64,000 nucleotides of DNA. Origin: Brachionus rotundiformis. Lineage: Eukaryota > Rotifera > Eurotatoria > Ploima > Brachionidae. The notes under the pieces are model-generated. The model had not been told where the DNA came from and did no database searches. It was given only the letters and a program-made list of their open reading frames with translations. Position numbers and translations under genes: made by a program. Shown in pieces: positions 36,087-47,092 of this stretch; the stretch's first letter is position 1, and each line of letters begins with the position of its first letter. The stretch is from the NCBI GenBank assembly GCA_016802295.1, contig JAESIW010000138.1:257904-321903 (forward strand), written 5' to 3'.

Positions 36087-37550
36087 TCAAACGGGAGACT
36101 GAGATGATTCGGAAGATGTAGAAGATGAAGAAGATGATGATGATGAGGCAGGGGAAAAAGATGAGCTCAATGAAGTACACTTGCCAATTTGGTATTCATT
36201 TGATTTTTGCTTTTTGGCAAAGCGATTCGATTCTTCATACTCTTGTTCATTTTCTGACTCAATTTGGGAAAATTTGCGCTTATCAGCCTCACTTGTTTCA
36301 CAATCCTGTGCACATTTTGAGCTGGTCGAAATTCTCATCGGATTTAGGGACTTTCTCTTGTTGGCCGAGTTTATTTGAGAGGCGTTGAACTTGGCCAAAC
36401 TGTCCACTTCTTTATTGATGCTTAAGTCAATGGCTTGTTCGTTGTTGGCTTCATAGTCTTCGGCTTCGGCCTCGTTTAGCGAGCTGGTCTCGTCGTTCAA
36501 GTCCTCGTCGTATTCGTTTATGGCCACACTGCTCTTTGAGGTGTTCAGAGCGGGGCTTTGCTTGGAGCAGACAGTTTTCTCGACCTCGGCAAGAATGACG
36601 CCAGCCATCGACGGCTGGTCGTCGGATATGATCGGCCCGGTGTTCTGGTAGCGGTGCGAGACCGGATGAGGCCGCGCCATGTGCAGCTTTGGATTTGGAT
36701 TGGCGCTGTGTCGATTTCGCGATCTACGCGAGCTAAATACCATGTTGCAGCCGGCCACGGTACACTTGTGCATTTCGCGCAAATGAACAGCGCTAAAGTG
36801 AATCTTGAGCGCGCCCTTGTCACAAAATGTCTTCATGCACACATGACACTGGACTCTTTTTTTGCCATTGGGACTGACCAGTACGCCCTGTTGGCTAAGA
36901 TCAGACCGGCGCCGTTTGTTCGCACTCGTCTCGCATTCGTTCAAATTGCCCTGCGAGTTCGAGTTAGATATGACTGAATTATTGACCGAATTCGAGTTGG
37001 ACGACGTCGACTTGGCAACGCTCAGATTCGAGTTTTCATTGTCATCTTGTTCATTGATGCTGTGGCTTTCGTCCACTTCTGGTCTAGGCTCCTCTTCTCT
37101 TTTGTTTGTATTAGCTACATTCTTGATCAAATCAAATAGGTTAGAAGACAAATTTTGCGGCAGTTCGGCAGCCTTGGCTTCTTTTTTCTTTTTTGATTTG
37201 GTGTAGTTTCTGGATTGTTCAGATGAATCAGAGGCTTTGTTAAATGGTTGGCTTCCGGCGGCCAGTTGTTGATTGTAGAGGGCAGCCAGAGCTGAGAAGG
37301 AGCCGTTTGGCATGAGAGGCGCGCTCCGGCCGGCCAGACCGGCAGCGGCCACTAGCGGGTTCATGAACGGGCTGAGCTCGGTCGATGAGGAGGAGACCGC
37401 GGCGGCCATGGCGGCCAGATATTGTTGAGCCATGGCGCCCAAGGGGGCCTGCTGCTGCGGCTGAGAGTTTTGCGGGAATATGAACGGAAGCATCAGGTTA
37501 GCCAAGCTGTTGGTCTGGTTTGTGCCTAATTGACTTGACTGGGATGGCAT
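36087..37550 (-). CDS. Disco/basonuclin-type C2H2 zinc-finger transcription factor, copy A
   Basis: Single-exon frame of 487 aa starting at the ATG at 37550. The N-terminal ~130 residues are Ala/Gln/Ser-rich (QQYLAAMAAAVSSSS). A paired C2H2 zinc finger lies around residues 233-300 (VQCHVCMKTFCDKGALKIHF, then MHKCTVAGCNMVFSSRRSRN and the family signature SANPNPKLHM). AIDLSINKE follows and fits a PxDLS-type CtBP-recruitment site with Ala for Pro; the tail is acidic/Ser-rich. Disco (arthropods) and basonuclin (vertebrates) share exactly this finger, so I do not choose between the names. The coding DNA is much richer in GC than its surroundings. A paralogue on the other strand starts at 62570 and shares a near-identical 566-nt block (36472-37037 here). 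Confidence 0.9.
   Translation of the reverse strand: MPSQSSQLGTNQTNSLANLMLPFIFPQNSQPQQQAPLGAMAQQYLAAMAAAVSSSSTELSPFMNPLVAAAGLAGRSAPLMPNGSFSALAALYNQQLAAGSQPFNKASDSSEQSRNYTKSKKKKEAKAAELPQNLSSNLFDLIKNVANTNKREEEPRPEVDESHSINEQDDNENSNLSVAKSTSSNSNSVNNSVISNSNSQGNLNECETSANKRRRSDLSQQGVLVSPNGKKRVQCHVCMKTFCDKGALKIHFSAVHLREMHKCTVAGCNMVFSSRRSRNRHSANPNPKLHMARPHPVSHRYQNTGPIISDDQPSMAGVILAEVEKTVCSKQSPALNTSKSSVAINEYDEDLNDETSSLNEAEAEDYEANNEQAIDLSINKEVDSLAKFNASQINSANKRKSLNPMRISTSSKCAQDCETSEADKRKFSQIESENEQEYEESNRFAKKQKSNEYQIGKCTSLSSSFSPASSSSSSSSSTSSESSQSPV
36472..37037 (-). other. Near-identical tract shared with the paralogue at 63263-63828
   Basis: Compared base by base with the reverse orientation of 63263-63828: same length, no indels, 12 substitutions in 566. 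Positions 36604-36896 are identical over 293 bases. At both ends similarity stops abruptly, although the proteins remain alignable beyond. See the finding on gene conversion. Confidence 0.9.
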
Positions 37551-38145
37551 TTTGATGATAAGTTCGAAAGTAATTAAACTAACTATTGATCTAAATGTAT
37601 TTAAATAAGAATTAATTAAATCCTATTGGTCGCAAAGACACATTATCTATTAGTATAAGCGAATGAATATATTTGAGTATTAATAGATAAATTATGCCCA
37701 ATTAGAGTGTCACACTGGTGCGTCATTCAATTAAGTAATAAATTATTTAACCAATGGAACAGATCCGGTCCGAATGTTTTGAATTATTTACGATTTCACA
37801 ACTTGGATAGAATAGGAAAAATAAGGCAACTAGAATCAACAAATTAAAAATAATAAACTGCATGTTGGCCAGTAATAAAATATTAGATAAGATAGCTAAG
37901 CCTAGCTAGCCTTGTGATTGAAATACGAGACTAAAAAGACATGATAAGTTTTATTCATCTATTTAAAATCTTTATTCCCAGAGATTATATTACTGGCCAG
38001 ATATGATAGATATGATCAGTCTCGGTTCGATTAGACGACCGAACGGAACTAAACGCGTTTGACCGTTTTCTCTTTTTATTTTTTTTTCTTTTATTTTTTC
38101 TCTCTTTCCTACAAATTGTTTATATTCTGCTCAAAGAATTCAACT

Positions 38146-38167
38146 GGTGACCTGAATAGATAAGATA
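38146..38167 (-). promoter_or_regulatory. 22-nt element shared with the upstream region of copy B
   Basis: Identical, in reverse complement, to 62044-62065. It lies 596 bp upstream of copy A's ATG; the partner is 505 bp upstream of copy B's ATG. Each has the same orientation relative to its own gene. It includes a GATAAG word and GGTGACC. Function is inferred from conservation and position only. Confidence 0.65.
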
Positions 38168-41100
38168 ATAAATTATCGATGGAATTTGACTTTTAAAAGT
38201 CTTCTGTTTGTTCGAACACACAAGTCTTTAATTGATGAAATTATGATTGTTGAGCTGGCTAGCACGAGGGGGCAGATTGGCCCTGCTCGCAGTGATTATT
38301 TAGGTTAAGCTCGAATTTATTCTGCTTGACGATTAGTTTTCTTATTAATTCAGTTGTCTACTATTGGCTATCTTTCAGTCAAACTTTTTCCATTATTTAT
38401 CTATTTTGATGATTTCGGAAAGTAAAAAATTTGCTCTAATTTTTAAAGATTGCCTCTGATTCCATCAATCAAATAGATAAATATAGTTTTTTTATAATAT
38501 CGCTAATTTAATTAGCTAAAAAAATGATCTGGCATCAAAATGGACAATTATCTGCTTTCTATAACTGAGCGTCCATGCGTTTGTTGATGGACTGTTTTGA
38601 AGATAGAAGTTTATCTCAGTGGTCAATACAGATCGAATTTCAACTAGATCAGTTGCTTGGACCTAAACTGGCCAGCCATTGCCTCTTGCTAAATAGAACT
38701 TAATAAAGATAAAAACAAATACGTAGTCATAATTATTCTTACAAATATATCTGTATCTGTATTTATAAATCTTTAAAATTAAATTAAAGTCGAGTTAAGA
38801 AATTTATGACCGACAGTTGTCTCACTTTTACTTTTACTTTTTAAATATCTTTTATTAAAACAAACATAAAATTAAATTTTTATTTATTTATTAACAAACA
38901 AAATAAATTATCTTTTGTTGATCAGTTGTTGGTATATAGCTATTACTCGCCAACAAAATTGACCACTTTAACAATCTGGCCTTTCACTATTATATGATTC
39001 AATACCATTTACGCAAAAACATTTCTTAATTTTCTAATTGTTTTATCTTTTTTCAAAAAGAGCATAGTTCTGCACTGAAATAAGTTGCCATAAAATGTGG
39101 TAAAATCTAAGTCTGCTTTGGATTGATTTAATGGAACAGCTTCAAACTGCTTAACACTCTACATGGTAGGTGTCGCAGCAAGAATTGCTTCAACTACAAC
39201 CAATAAAGATAATTTGTAAAATAAAAATCGTTTTAAATTTGGAAATAGACGATTAATGGGCTCCAAAAGCTTCTCTATCTTAGCATACCCCGTTTAATTC
39301 TAAAAATTCAAAATATTTCTTTATCAAATATAAAAGTTTATATATTTTTTTAAAATTGTTTTACAATTAATTTATTTAAATAAATTTTAAAAAAGACCAA
39401 ACAATTAACAATAATATTTTTACTATTAACATTAAGAAGAGTCAACAAGATATTGAAATACTTATTTTTAAAAGATTTCAAATTGTTGAATTATCTCAAG
39501 AAAATGATCATTTTAAAAATTAAATAAAGAATTTTTTAATTTTCAAATGTAATTTAAAAAATTGTTATTTCTCTTAGATATTAAAATTTAGCTACTTAGG
39601 TCTAATTTAATTTTTGATTGAATAATTTTCTTTGACATGTACTTAGACAATTGAAATCTTTATTTCATATAACTTTATCAAGTGAATTTTTTATTTATGT
39701 GAAATTAATATTGTTTATTTTTTATTTTATTCAAGGACAGCTTCGAATATTGGGATCTTAAATTAACCTTTTTTTTTAGAATTTTAAATATATGTTGATT
39801 TAAATTATTTTAAAAAATGATAAAAACTTTTTTAAAAAATCAAGTTAGAGCTAGTTATATAGCTAAAAATATATATATTTATATATTTAAAAAAAAATTT
39901 AAATATTTTCAGCTTAATATTCTATTTACTCCAAAGCCGCTTATTACATAAATAACAATAACAATATAATCAGGATATATTAAAATATAATCTTTCTTTA
40001 TAATTCAATTCCAAATATTAGATAACTAATCAATTAATTTTTATGAGTATCATGTTCAAATTAGGATTTTATTAGTTTCACATAAAGTTTTTTAATTCAA
40101 AAAATACTGCTTGTGCTAACATATGTGAATCCTCATAAGGAAAAAAATAAAATCTGGTCTCATGTGATATCAATTATTTACAAAATCAGCTTGTGTCAGA
40201 TAATATCGAGCTCTAAGATTGATATTTTCATAATGAAAAAATCATCTCAAGTGAAGCTTCAGAGTAGTCAAAGGTCATTTCATCAAAGATCATTTTACCA
40301 TATCAATAAATTAATCTGAAATTAGATATGATATCAAGCCAACTGTCCAGGGTCCACTTGCTAATTTAAACAAAGTTTAGACAAGCAAAAAGAAACCGTG
40401 AAAACGTCTTAATAATTGATCATATTTTTATAATAAACACACTAGAGCGTAGAGTCAAAGATCTGATAAAAAACAGATATGATTTGGCATGCTGTGAGAC
40501 GTAATGCGATATAGATGCAATTAGAAAATGAAAGTGATTCTTTTAATTATTTTCTAACATTTATTAAAGAATTGTTCTTGCCGCCATGCCATAAATAAAG
40601 ACAATTTGTTATATCGGTTGTTTCATGTTAAATTTGATGATAAGCCTGATACGCTTTGGTCATTAGTTAAAAAGATTTGACCTCTTAATGATTTATTAAA
40701 AACACATTTCTCTTAAAAAGATGCTTAAATAGCAGCATTTTATATAGTTATTAATAGAGTATATATCTATTGATTGTAAATTATTTTGAAATTTATTTTT
40801 TATTGCAAAATGAATTAATATAAAATGAAAAAAATTAAATCTAAATTTAATTCTAAATATCTTGAGCTTGTGTTTAGTTTAATCTTGCGTAAATGACGCA
40901 TCACTTCGCAAATAGTTTAATAACAAAAAAAGACAGCTTATTTAAAGTTAATTATTGATTCGTGTAAAATTTTTTTTGAAATAATTCAATAAAAAATCAA
41001 AATTTTTACTTATCTTTTATTGTAAATATTTGCCTACTTTGTTTAACTATTATTCCATTTTAAAAATAAAATAATATACTTAATATAATCCGTTAGTTTC

Positions 41101-41232
41101 AAAAATATATTTAGTTTAAATTAAGCTTTATTCTTATTATTTTTTATTTATAGCATGGCTCGAATGTTTTAAGTTGGTTGCAAAACCTGACGATGGTCAG
41201 TTCAATATTTCTTTAATATCCTAACAAAAATC

Positions 41233-41358
41233 ATGCAACAATTCAAATACAATCAGGAGAGAATTTTTAATATTGTAATGGAAACTAGACCAACATGGAT
41301 TGCAGTAAGTGCAAAAAGGCAGCATGTAACACACAGCAATCAAATCGCTCTGTATTGA
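41233..41358 (+). mobile_element. Possible pogo/Tigger-like transposase relic
   Basis: A 41-codon frame reads MQQFKYNQERIFNIVMET, then TWIAVSAKRQHVTHSNQ. This resembles the start of the DDE domain of pogo-like transposases, where IFN(V/I)DET is followed by a K-rich loop and a T-S motif. The first catalytic Asp would be replaced (IVMET for VDET), and stops flank the fragment. Short and diverged; could be chance. Confidence 0.3.
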
Positions 41359-41576
41359 TTGAATGACGCAAGCAACGAAAAACATTTGAATAAGTTCATA
41401 AATAAGTATTCAAATTTAAGTTAGATAATTCTTAGATTTTCCTTTAGCAAATAGGTTAAAAAGTCAAAACTTAAGTAATGATTAAATGAATTTTAAATCA
41501 TGCAATAATTATTTTATCATTTATTAAGATGTAGGGTTTGACTAGAAAACCGTTTAAATTCCTTAACAAAAACAAC

Positions 41577-41918
41577 GTTACACTTTTATACAAAAATCTT
41601 ATTAATCTCTTCTCTTGGTATCCTTACAGTGAAAAAAAAATATATAAATGAGTTGAAAAAGTGCAAAGAAGAGCGACTAGAATGATTCCTGAGTTGAGAA
41701 AATTAAGTTATACTGACATTAAAAAGAATGGATTTGACCAATCTTCAAAGAAAATGAAGTTTCAACCAAGATTTAATTTACTTACAAATAGAATCACGAC
41801 AATATGGAGCAAATTACCAGCTGACTTAGTTAATGCACGGAATTTGAACAGTTTTATGACTAAACTGGACATTTGGATGAAAATGGTTGAAAATGATGAA
41901 AAAAAAATGGTTATTTGA
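41577..41918 (+). mobile_element. Non-LTR retrotransposon 3' fragment (RT C-terminal region)
   Basis: One frame reads VTLLYKNLINLFSWYPYSEK, a stop, then VEKVQRRATRMIPELRKLSY, and after an internal deletion FNLLTNRITTIWSKLPADLV and NSFMTKLDIWM. This is the standard order at the end of many LINE open reading frames (LYKSLVRP...WSPY...VQRRATR...LP...F...LD). Only one in-frame stop interrupts it, so the relic is fairly recent or part of a larger family. The upstream RT core is not recognisable. Confidence 0.7.
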
Positions 41919-42792
41919 GTGTTAACCATGGTTGGAAAAGATGATAAAAATTTATCAATATGACTGTATTTAAATGCACAACAGGAAATGAAAAATTCAA
42001 GAATTTTGTTCCAGAATTAACAAATCCAGGACTAGCTTGGCATCAAACTTAACAAAAAACTCTAAGTGGTGAAACTCAATTAAACAAAACTTAGATCTCT
42101 ATAAAACTTTGCTATAATTAACTCAGGTACAACAAAATCAAAATATTTTTATAAAAAAATCAAGATAAATTTTTAAAATTAGTCAACCACTTCTCGATTT
42201 AAACTTCAATTAATACGATTTACCAAACTCTAAGATTAGAAAGTATAGAGTGTAAATCTAAGCAAGATCTGATTGCAAAAGAAATACACGGCTTCTGGAC
42301 AACCCATCAACCAAACATGAGCATAAACCTCATAAATAAGAATATAAATAAACAATTAATGTACCAATATAAAAATTTTTATTTAAAAATTCTATTCCAT
42401 TCTCCCTACTTTTAATGTCAAACTTTCTACCATTTTATTCGATTAATTAATAGATAAGTTTTAATGATTTGATAAATTAAATGATTTAATTTTATTATAT
42501 TAGTTAAATGTTGTTTCAAAGTTTTTTAAGATTTAATATTCTTATTTGATTTTTGCAAAAAAGTTATTTGCCAAATTTTCCTTTTGATCAACATCAGTAT
42601 TAATCTCCTTTAATAAAATACTTTCAAAAGCAAATATTTTTCCGAAAACTTAATTAAAAAATGAAAAATAAAACATAATTTTAAAATTTTATCATTTAGA
42701 ATTAGTTATTTAATTAAAAATATTCGTTTATACCTAGTACTAATCTTAAATTCCTTAAATTGATTAAGATCAAGATATTTAATTTAATAAAT

Positions 42793-43830
42793 TTAAATCT
42801 TATTTAAACTAAAAAACTTTCTTATAGCTGGGGCAATTTTTTTGCGACTAAAGTCTGGCGAAATACCATAATATATTATACCATCTTTTGTATAAACATT
42901 TTCTTTAGGAATTTCATCAAATAGTTTCAAATTTTTGAAATCTTGTGGAAAGATCATCAAAAATCGTTTTCTTATTTGATCAATTTTGCAATTAAAATTT
43001 ATGAAAAGGTATTTGATGCCTTGTAATTTCATAAATTTGTTGACCTCACTTACAAATTCTTCAGCACCATCTCTTGGAATCCATTCTGCCAATTTATACC
43101 TAACACTTGAAATACCAAAATGATCATATTGTTTAAAATCTTTTCGTAATAAAATTCCAGTCGGCTGATTTTTCTCATTTAATTTTCTAGCTTTTTTAAT
43201 TTTGGCTAAGATGTCCTCCTTGTATTCAGTGTTGAAATTATTTTCTTGGCAAATTATTTCAAATTGTTGTCGGTCATCTTCAGTACATTTTGTTAGATTA
43301 TCTGTGTCAAACAAAATAGCGTAGAAAAGATTTTTCCTAATTTCCTTTGGTATCTTAAATACTTTACTGATAATTGAAGAGCACGATATGGTTTTGGCAG
43401 AAATAATTTCTACAAGAGGATCGTAGGTTCGATAGAAGTCATGATGACCAATTATCATAAATAAATTTGAATCTTTAAATTGTTTACTTGGTTCATTCTC
43501 ATCCACAAGATAAAGGTTGATTTTTTTTTCACTTATAGGAATACTAATGTCAACATTTTCACCATATTGGAATTCAAACTGGTCACCATTGACAAATATC
43601 AAGTCATCAGAAGTAATACCAATTTGTTCACAGACGAACAAGTTTTCATCTTTGCATTCAAAAACATTTTTGGAAATGTTCATTATTGGTATTAAGCTCT
43701 TGAAATATGAAAACACCAATGATGAGCAAAACGAATCAAGGTCGCATGCCATACTTCCCATACAAACTGCTAAACTAGCATCATTTACTAATTTCGTTTT
43801 GCTCTCAGACAAGAAGCTTTTTAAATCCAT
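42793..43830 (-). CDS. PRUNE-like DHH-family phosphoesterase, altered DHH motif
   Basis: Single-exon frame, 345 aa from the ATG at 43830. Similar to metazoan PRUNE1 exopolyphosphatase/phosphodiesterase: GSMACDLDSFCSSLVFSYF near residue 30 corresponds to the family GNEACDLDS. FMIIGHHDFYRTYDPLVEI corresponds to the VDHH motif, ISCSSIISKVF to the SCATLV segment, and ILFDTDNLT to the IILD(C/T)xN motif. ILLRKDFKQY matches the DHHA2 start. The first Asp of DHH is Gly here and the N-terminal motif lacks Glu, so metal binding may be weakened or lost. Lacks the long C-terminal tail of vertebrate PRUNE1. Confidence 0.8.
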   Translation of the reverse strand: MDLKSFLSESKTKLVNDASLAVCMGSMACDLDSFCSSLVFSYFKSLIPIMNISKNVFECKDENLFVCEQIGITSDDLIFVNGDQFEFQYGENVDISIPISEKKINLYLVDENEPSKQFKDSNLFMIIGHHDFYRTYDPLVEIISAKTISCSSIISKVFKIPKEIRKNLFYAILFDTDNLTKCTEDDRQQFEIICQENNFNTEYKEDILAKIKKARKLNEKNQPTGILLRKDFKQYDHFGISSVRYKLAEWIPRDGAEEFVSEVNKFMKLQGIKYLFINFNCKIDQIRKRFLMIFPQDFKNLKLFDEIPKENVYTKDGIIYYGISPDFSRKKIAPAIRKFFSLNKI

Positions 43831-44973
43831 TTCAAAAATCAAATTTTTAAATTTCTAAATAAATTTTAATTTTTAAAAAATCATATTTTAAAGCAAAAAA
43901 AATTATCAATTATTATGAACATACTTAATATCAATTTTTAGATAACATTTTATGTATAAATAAATCACTATTAACAGTATTTGGAAAACATTTTCGTTAT
44001 CACTAAACATTGGACTTTATCCATGAATAAAACACGCGGAATATTTTTTTGTTTTAGGTTTGTTTTTCAGTATCCATCTTATTACTTTTTAAGTTGGATA
44101 TAATCAAATTTAGTACAGATAAAAGTAAGTTAGTGCTAAAAATCTGTGGTATTTAAAAATTTGATTTCTTACCAAAAAAAAATCAATTTATTGAAGCATT
44201 TAATTGGCCTTTGGATGACATTAGAAAAAAAATATAATAAGATAAATTTTTGATCATTTTTTTAAATTAAGAGAAAAAGTTCCTATAACAATTATTATAA
44301 TTTAATTTCAAATTGGTTTTTGAAATTCTAAGTGTCATAATCTACAATAATTTCTTTTCAGATAATTTTCATTTAATTATAATGTTCTAAATAATTTTAA
44401 ATACAAAAAATGCTTTATAAATTTATTTCGAAATTTAAAATAAAGAAAAAAAATCATATATATTTTTAATGAAAATTATTGAATCACTTTTTTAAAGTAA
44501 TTGACGCATTTTATTCGGTATTCTAAGTATTAATTCTTTGAGATTTTTCTTAAATATTCATAAAAGATACTTCATTTTAAATTAGTTATTACGTCACAAT
44601 ATATTTAAATTTAGTATTTGATAATCTTTTAACAGTTTAGTCATAAATTTCGCAATTTTTGATATTACTTAAGTTAACTTAATTTGTACTATCGTTCTTC
44701 TATATAAAGCTTAAAAAAGTAAAAAATTTCTCAAATTATTTTCATTTATAAATTATGATTAACAAATGTACACTTATCAGAATATATTTATTTTGCTTTT
44801 TTTAAATTTTCAAAAAATCATTAATAATATTTTGATGAAAGATTCATAAATTATAAATTATTATCTAATCTTTTAAATTAAGATTTAAAATCCATTAGAT
44901 ACTACTAAATATTTTTTGTTATATTTAATTAAATAATTTTTTTTTTGTTTCAAATAGATTTAAATAGAATAAA
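43831..44973. promoter_or_regulatory. Divergent AT-rich promoter region, PRUNE-like (-) and annexin (+)
   Basis: About 1.1 kb between divergent starts; strongly AT-rich with no frame or repeat. Both promoters should be here, but no motif is assigned. Confidence 0.4.
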
Positions 44974-46513
44974 ATGTATCCAAATTACCCAAATCAAGGA
45001 GGGTTTCCATCTCAATCACCTTATCCAGCAGTATGTATCTCAACATATTCTATCATTTTGTTATCTGATGTTTTTTTTTTAAGTATCCTCCACAGCCAGG
45101 CCAAATTGGATTCGGTGATCCGATGAACAATGCGCCGGCTTATCCAAATCAACCTGGTTATCCATCACAACCAGGCTTTCCAGTCTACCCATCTGGTCAG
45201 CAAGGTTTTCCATCTCAGCCAGGCTACCCTGGTAATTCAAGTTTTCCTCCTTCTCAACCAGGGTATCCAGGACAACCATCTTATCCTAATTACCCACCTT
45301 CAAATCCAGGATATCCTACCCAACCTGGATATCCTTCACCACATCCTCCATCAAATCCAAGTTATCCTTCGAGTCAACCTCCCTCGAATCCAGGCTATTT
45401 ACCTGCTCATATTGTTGCAAATCCTAACTTTCAACCAAATCAATATTATGGTGGTTCACCAAATAATTTTGGCTCAGCAAATCCTTACCAAAATCAAGTA
45501 ATCATTTTTTAAATATGGAAAATCATTTAAATTGTATCATTTAAAATTAATAGGTTGCTGGAAATCCTTCGCTAAGACCTTATCAGCCATTCAATCCAAG
45601 TGATGATGCGCAAAAATTGTACAAAGCAATGAAAGGTTTTGGAACTGATGAGACAACATTGATTGACATACTTTGCAGACGCACATGGCAACAGAGACAA
45701 CAAATAGCCCAACAGTATAAATCAGATTACGGAAAAGATCTTCTAAAGAATATAAAAGATGAGACAAAAGGAAATTTCGAGCTAGTCTTCAAAGCATTAT
45801 TATTTACACCAATTCAATTAGAAGCTCATGATTTAAAAAAAGCTGTTGATAGAATGGGAACTGATGAGGAATCTTTAATTGATATTATGTGTACCAAAAC
45901 AAATGCCGAAATGATTCAATTAAAAAATTCCTACCAACAAATGTACCATAGTAATATAGAGAAAGATGTAAGTGGCGATGCATCTGGCTATTTTAGAAGA
46001 TTTTTGGTCTCATTAATGGCATCGAATAGGTCTGATAGTCCACCGGATTATCAACGAGCCGTTCAACAAGCTCAAGCTTTGTACCAAGCTGGAGAAAAAC
46101 GTTTAGGCACAAATGAAGTTGAATTCAACAGAATTTTTGCTTCAGAAAGCTACGCACAGTTGAGAATTATTTTTGACGAGTACTACAAATTAACTGGACA
46201 TGATATTGATAAAGCTATTAGAAAAGAAATGAGTGGAGATGTGGAACGGGCATTTTTGGCTATTGCCCAGATCGCAAAAAATCCAGCGCTATACTATGCC
46301 ACTAGATTACATGAAACAATGGCTTGCGCTGGCACCAAAGATAGATCTCTAATTAGATTAACAGTATTAAGAAGTGAGATTGATATGTTGACGATTAAAA
46401 GTGAATACCAAAGAAAATATGGTAAAACTTTGGAACAATCGATTAAGTCAGATTGCTCTGGGGATTACAAAAGAGCTCTGCTATGTCTAGTCGGTGATCC
46501 AAATTGGAGATAA
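44974..46513 (+). CDS. Annexin with Pro/Tyr/Gly-rich N-terminus (second copy)
   Basis: Exons 44974-45030, 45084-45497 and 45554-46513 give 476 aa. The first ~155 residues are made of imperfect GYP-x-QPGYP-type repeats, the class of head found in annexins A7/A11. Four annexin repeats follow with MKGFGTDETTLID, VDRMGTDEESLID, EKRLGTNEVEFNR and MACAGTKDRSLIR. The core shares long stretches with the minus-strand annexin at 10932-12851, including TKTNAEM, SDCSGDYKRALLCL and GDPNW near the end. The head is shorter and more regular. Only three exons are present against five in the paralogue: the 960-nt last exon covers all four repeats uninterrupted. The frame at 45130-45501 in another phase is a by-product of the repeat bias. 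Confidence 0.92.
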
Positions 46514-47092
46514 AATTTTGGCTAATTTTTGTATTTAATTTTTTATTTGTTTAAAAATGATAAATAGTTTTTTAATATCTTAAATTATTATTCGTTTAAA
46601 TGGAGTGTTTTTAAATTCGAAATCGATAAATAGATAAACTAATTAGATAATAACATATTCAAAAAACTTTTTAGAAATTTAAATAAATAATTTAACTAAA
46701 TTTTCGATTGCATATCTTTCATTTAATAAATTATGAAACACTTAAGAATACTTTAATTCAAAAGCAAAATATTTAAGAAGCTGACAAATATAGTAAGTTT
46801 AAATTTGAATTGAATTATATTTTGAAAATGATTAAAAAAGATAATTTTTCATTTCGATATAAATTAAAAATAAATTCAAAAATAATCTAAAAATAAAACT
46901 TAAAAATTAAAATAAAAATTGAAATTAATAATTCAAACAAGTTTCCTTAGTACCTTTTCAAATAAATAATAAAATAATTTTAAAAATATTTATTTGTTAA
47001 TTTTAAGTGAAATATAATTAAAAAAAAAAACAAAAACTAATATATTTGCAATAAAAATAAATATTACATGAGCAATTTAAATTATTAATAAT
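46514..47092. other. Spacer between convergent annexin and KAT8 genes
   Basis: About 580 bp, extremely AT-rich, holding two 3' ends with several AATAAA-type signals on both strands. No gene seen. Confidence 0.4.

Larger units (their letters stand above)
37551..42792. other. Upstream non-coding region of disco-like copy A with transposon relics
   Basis: About 5.2 kb without a functional gene. The first ~1.2 kb (37551-38750) is less AT-rich than typical spacers here and contains repeated TTATC/GATAA words and the 22-nt element shared with copy B. That fits a regulatory region, by inference. From about 39 kb on it becomes ordinary AT-rich sequence. Between 41.2 and 41.9 kb there are two fragments that look like dead transposons (listed separately). 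No splice-supported gene found. Confidence 0.55.

Noticed and set aside
36558..36977. 139-codon open frame antisense to the disco-like copy A (and its twin at 63323-63742)
   Set aside because: It is the antisense shadow of the GC-rich zinc-finger exon; it looks conserved between the copies only because the underlying DNA is nearly identical.
45130..45501. 123-codon frame overlapping the annexin head in another phase
   Set aside because: By-product of the repetitive Pro/Tyr/Gly codons of the annexin N-terminus; the annexin frame continues into the repeats with proper splicing.
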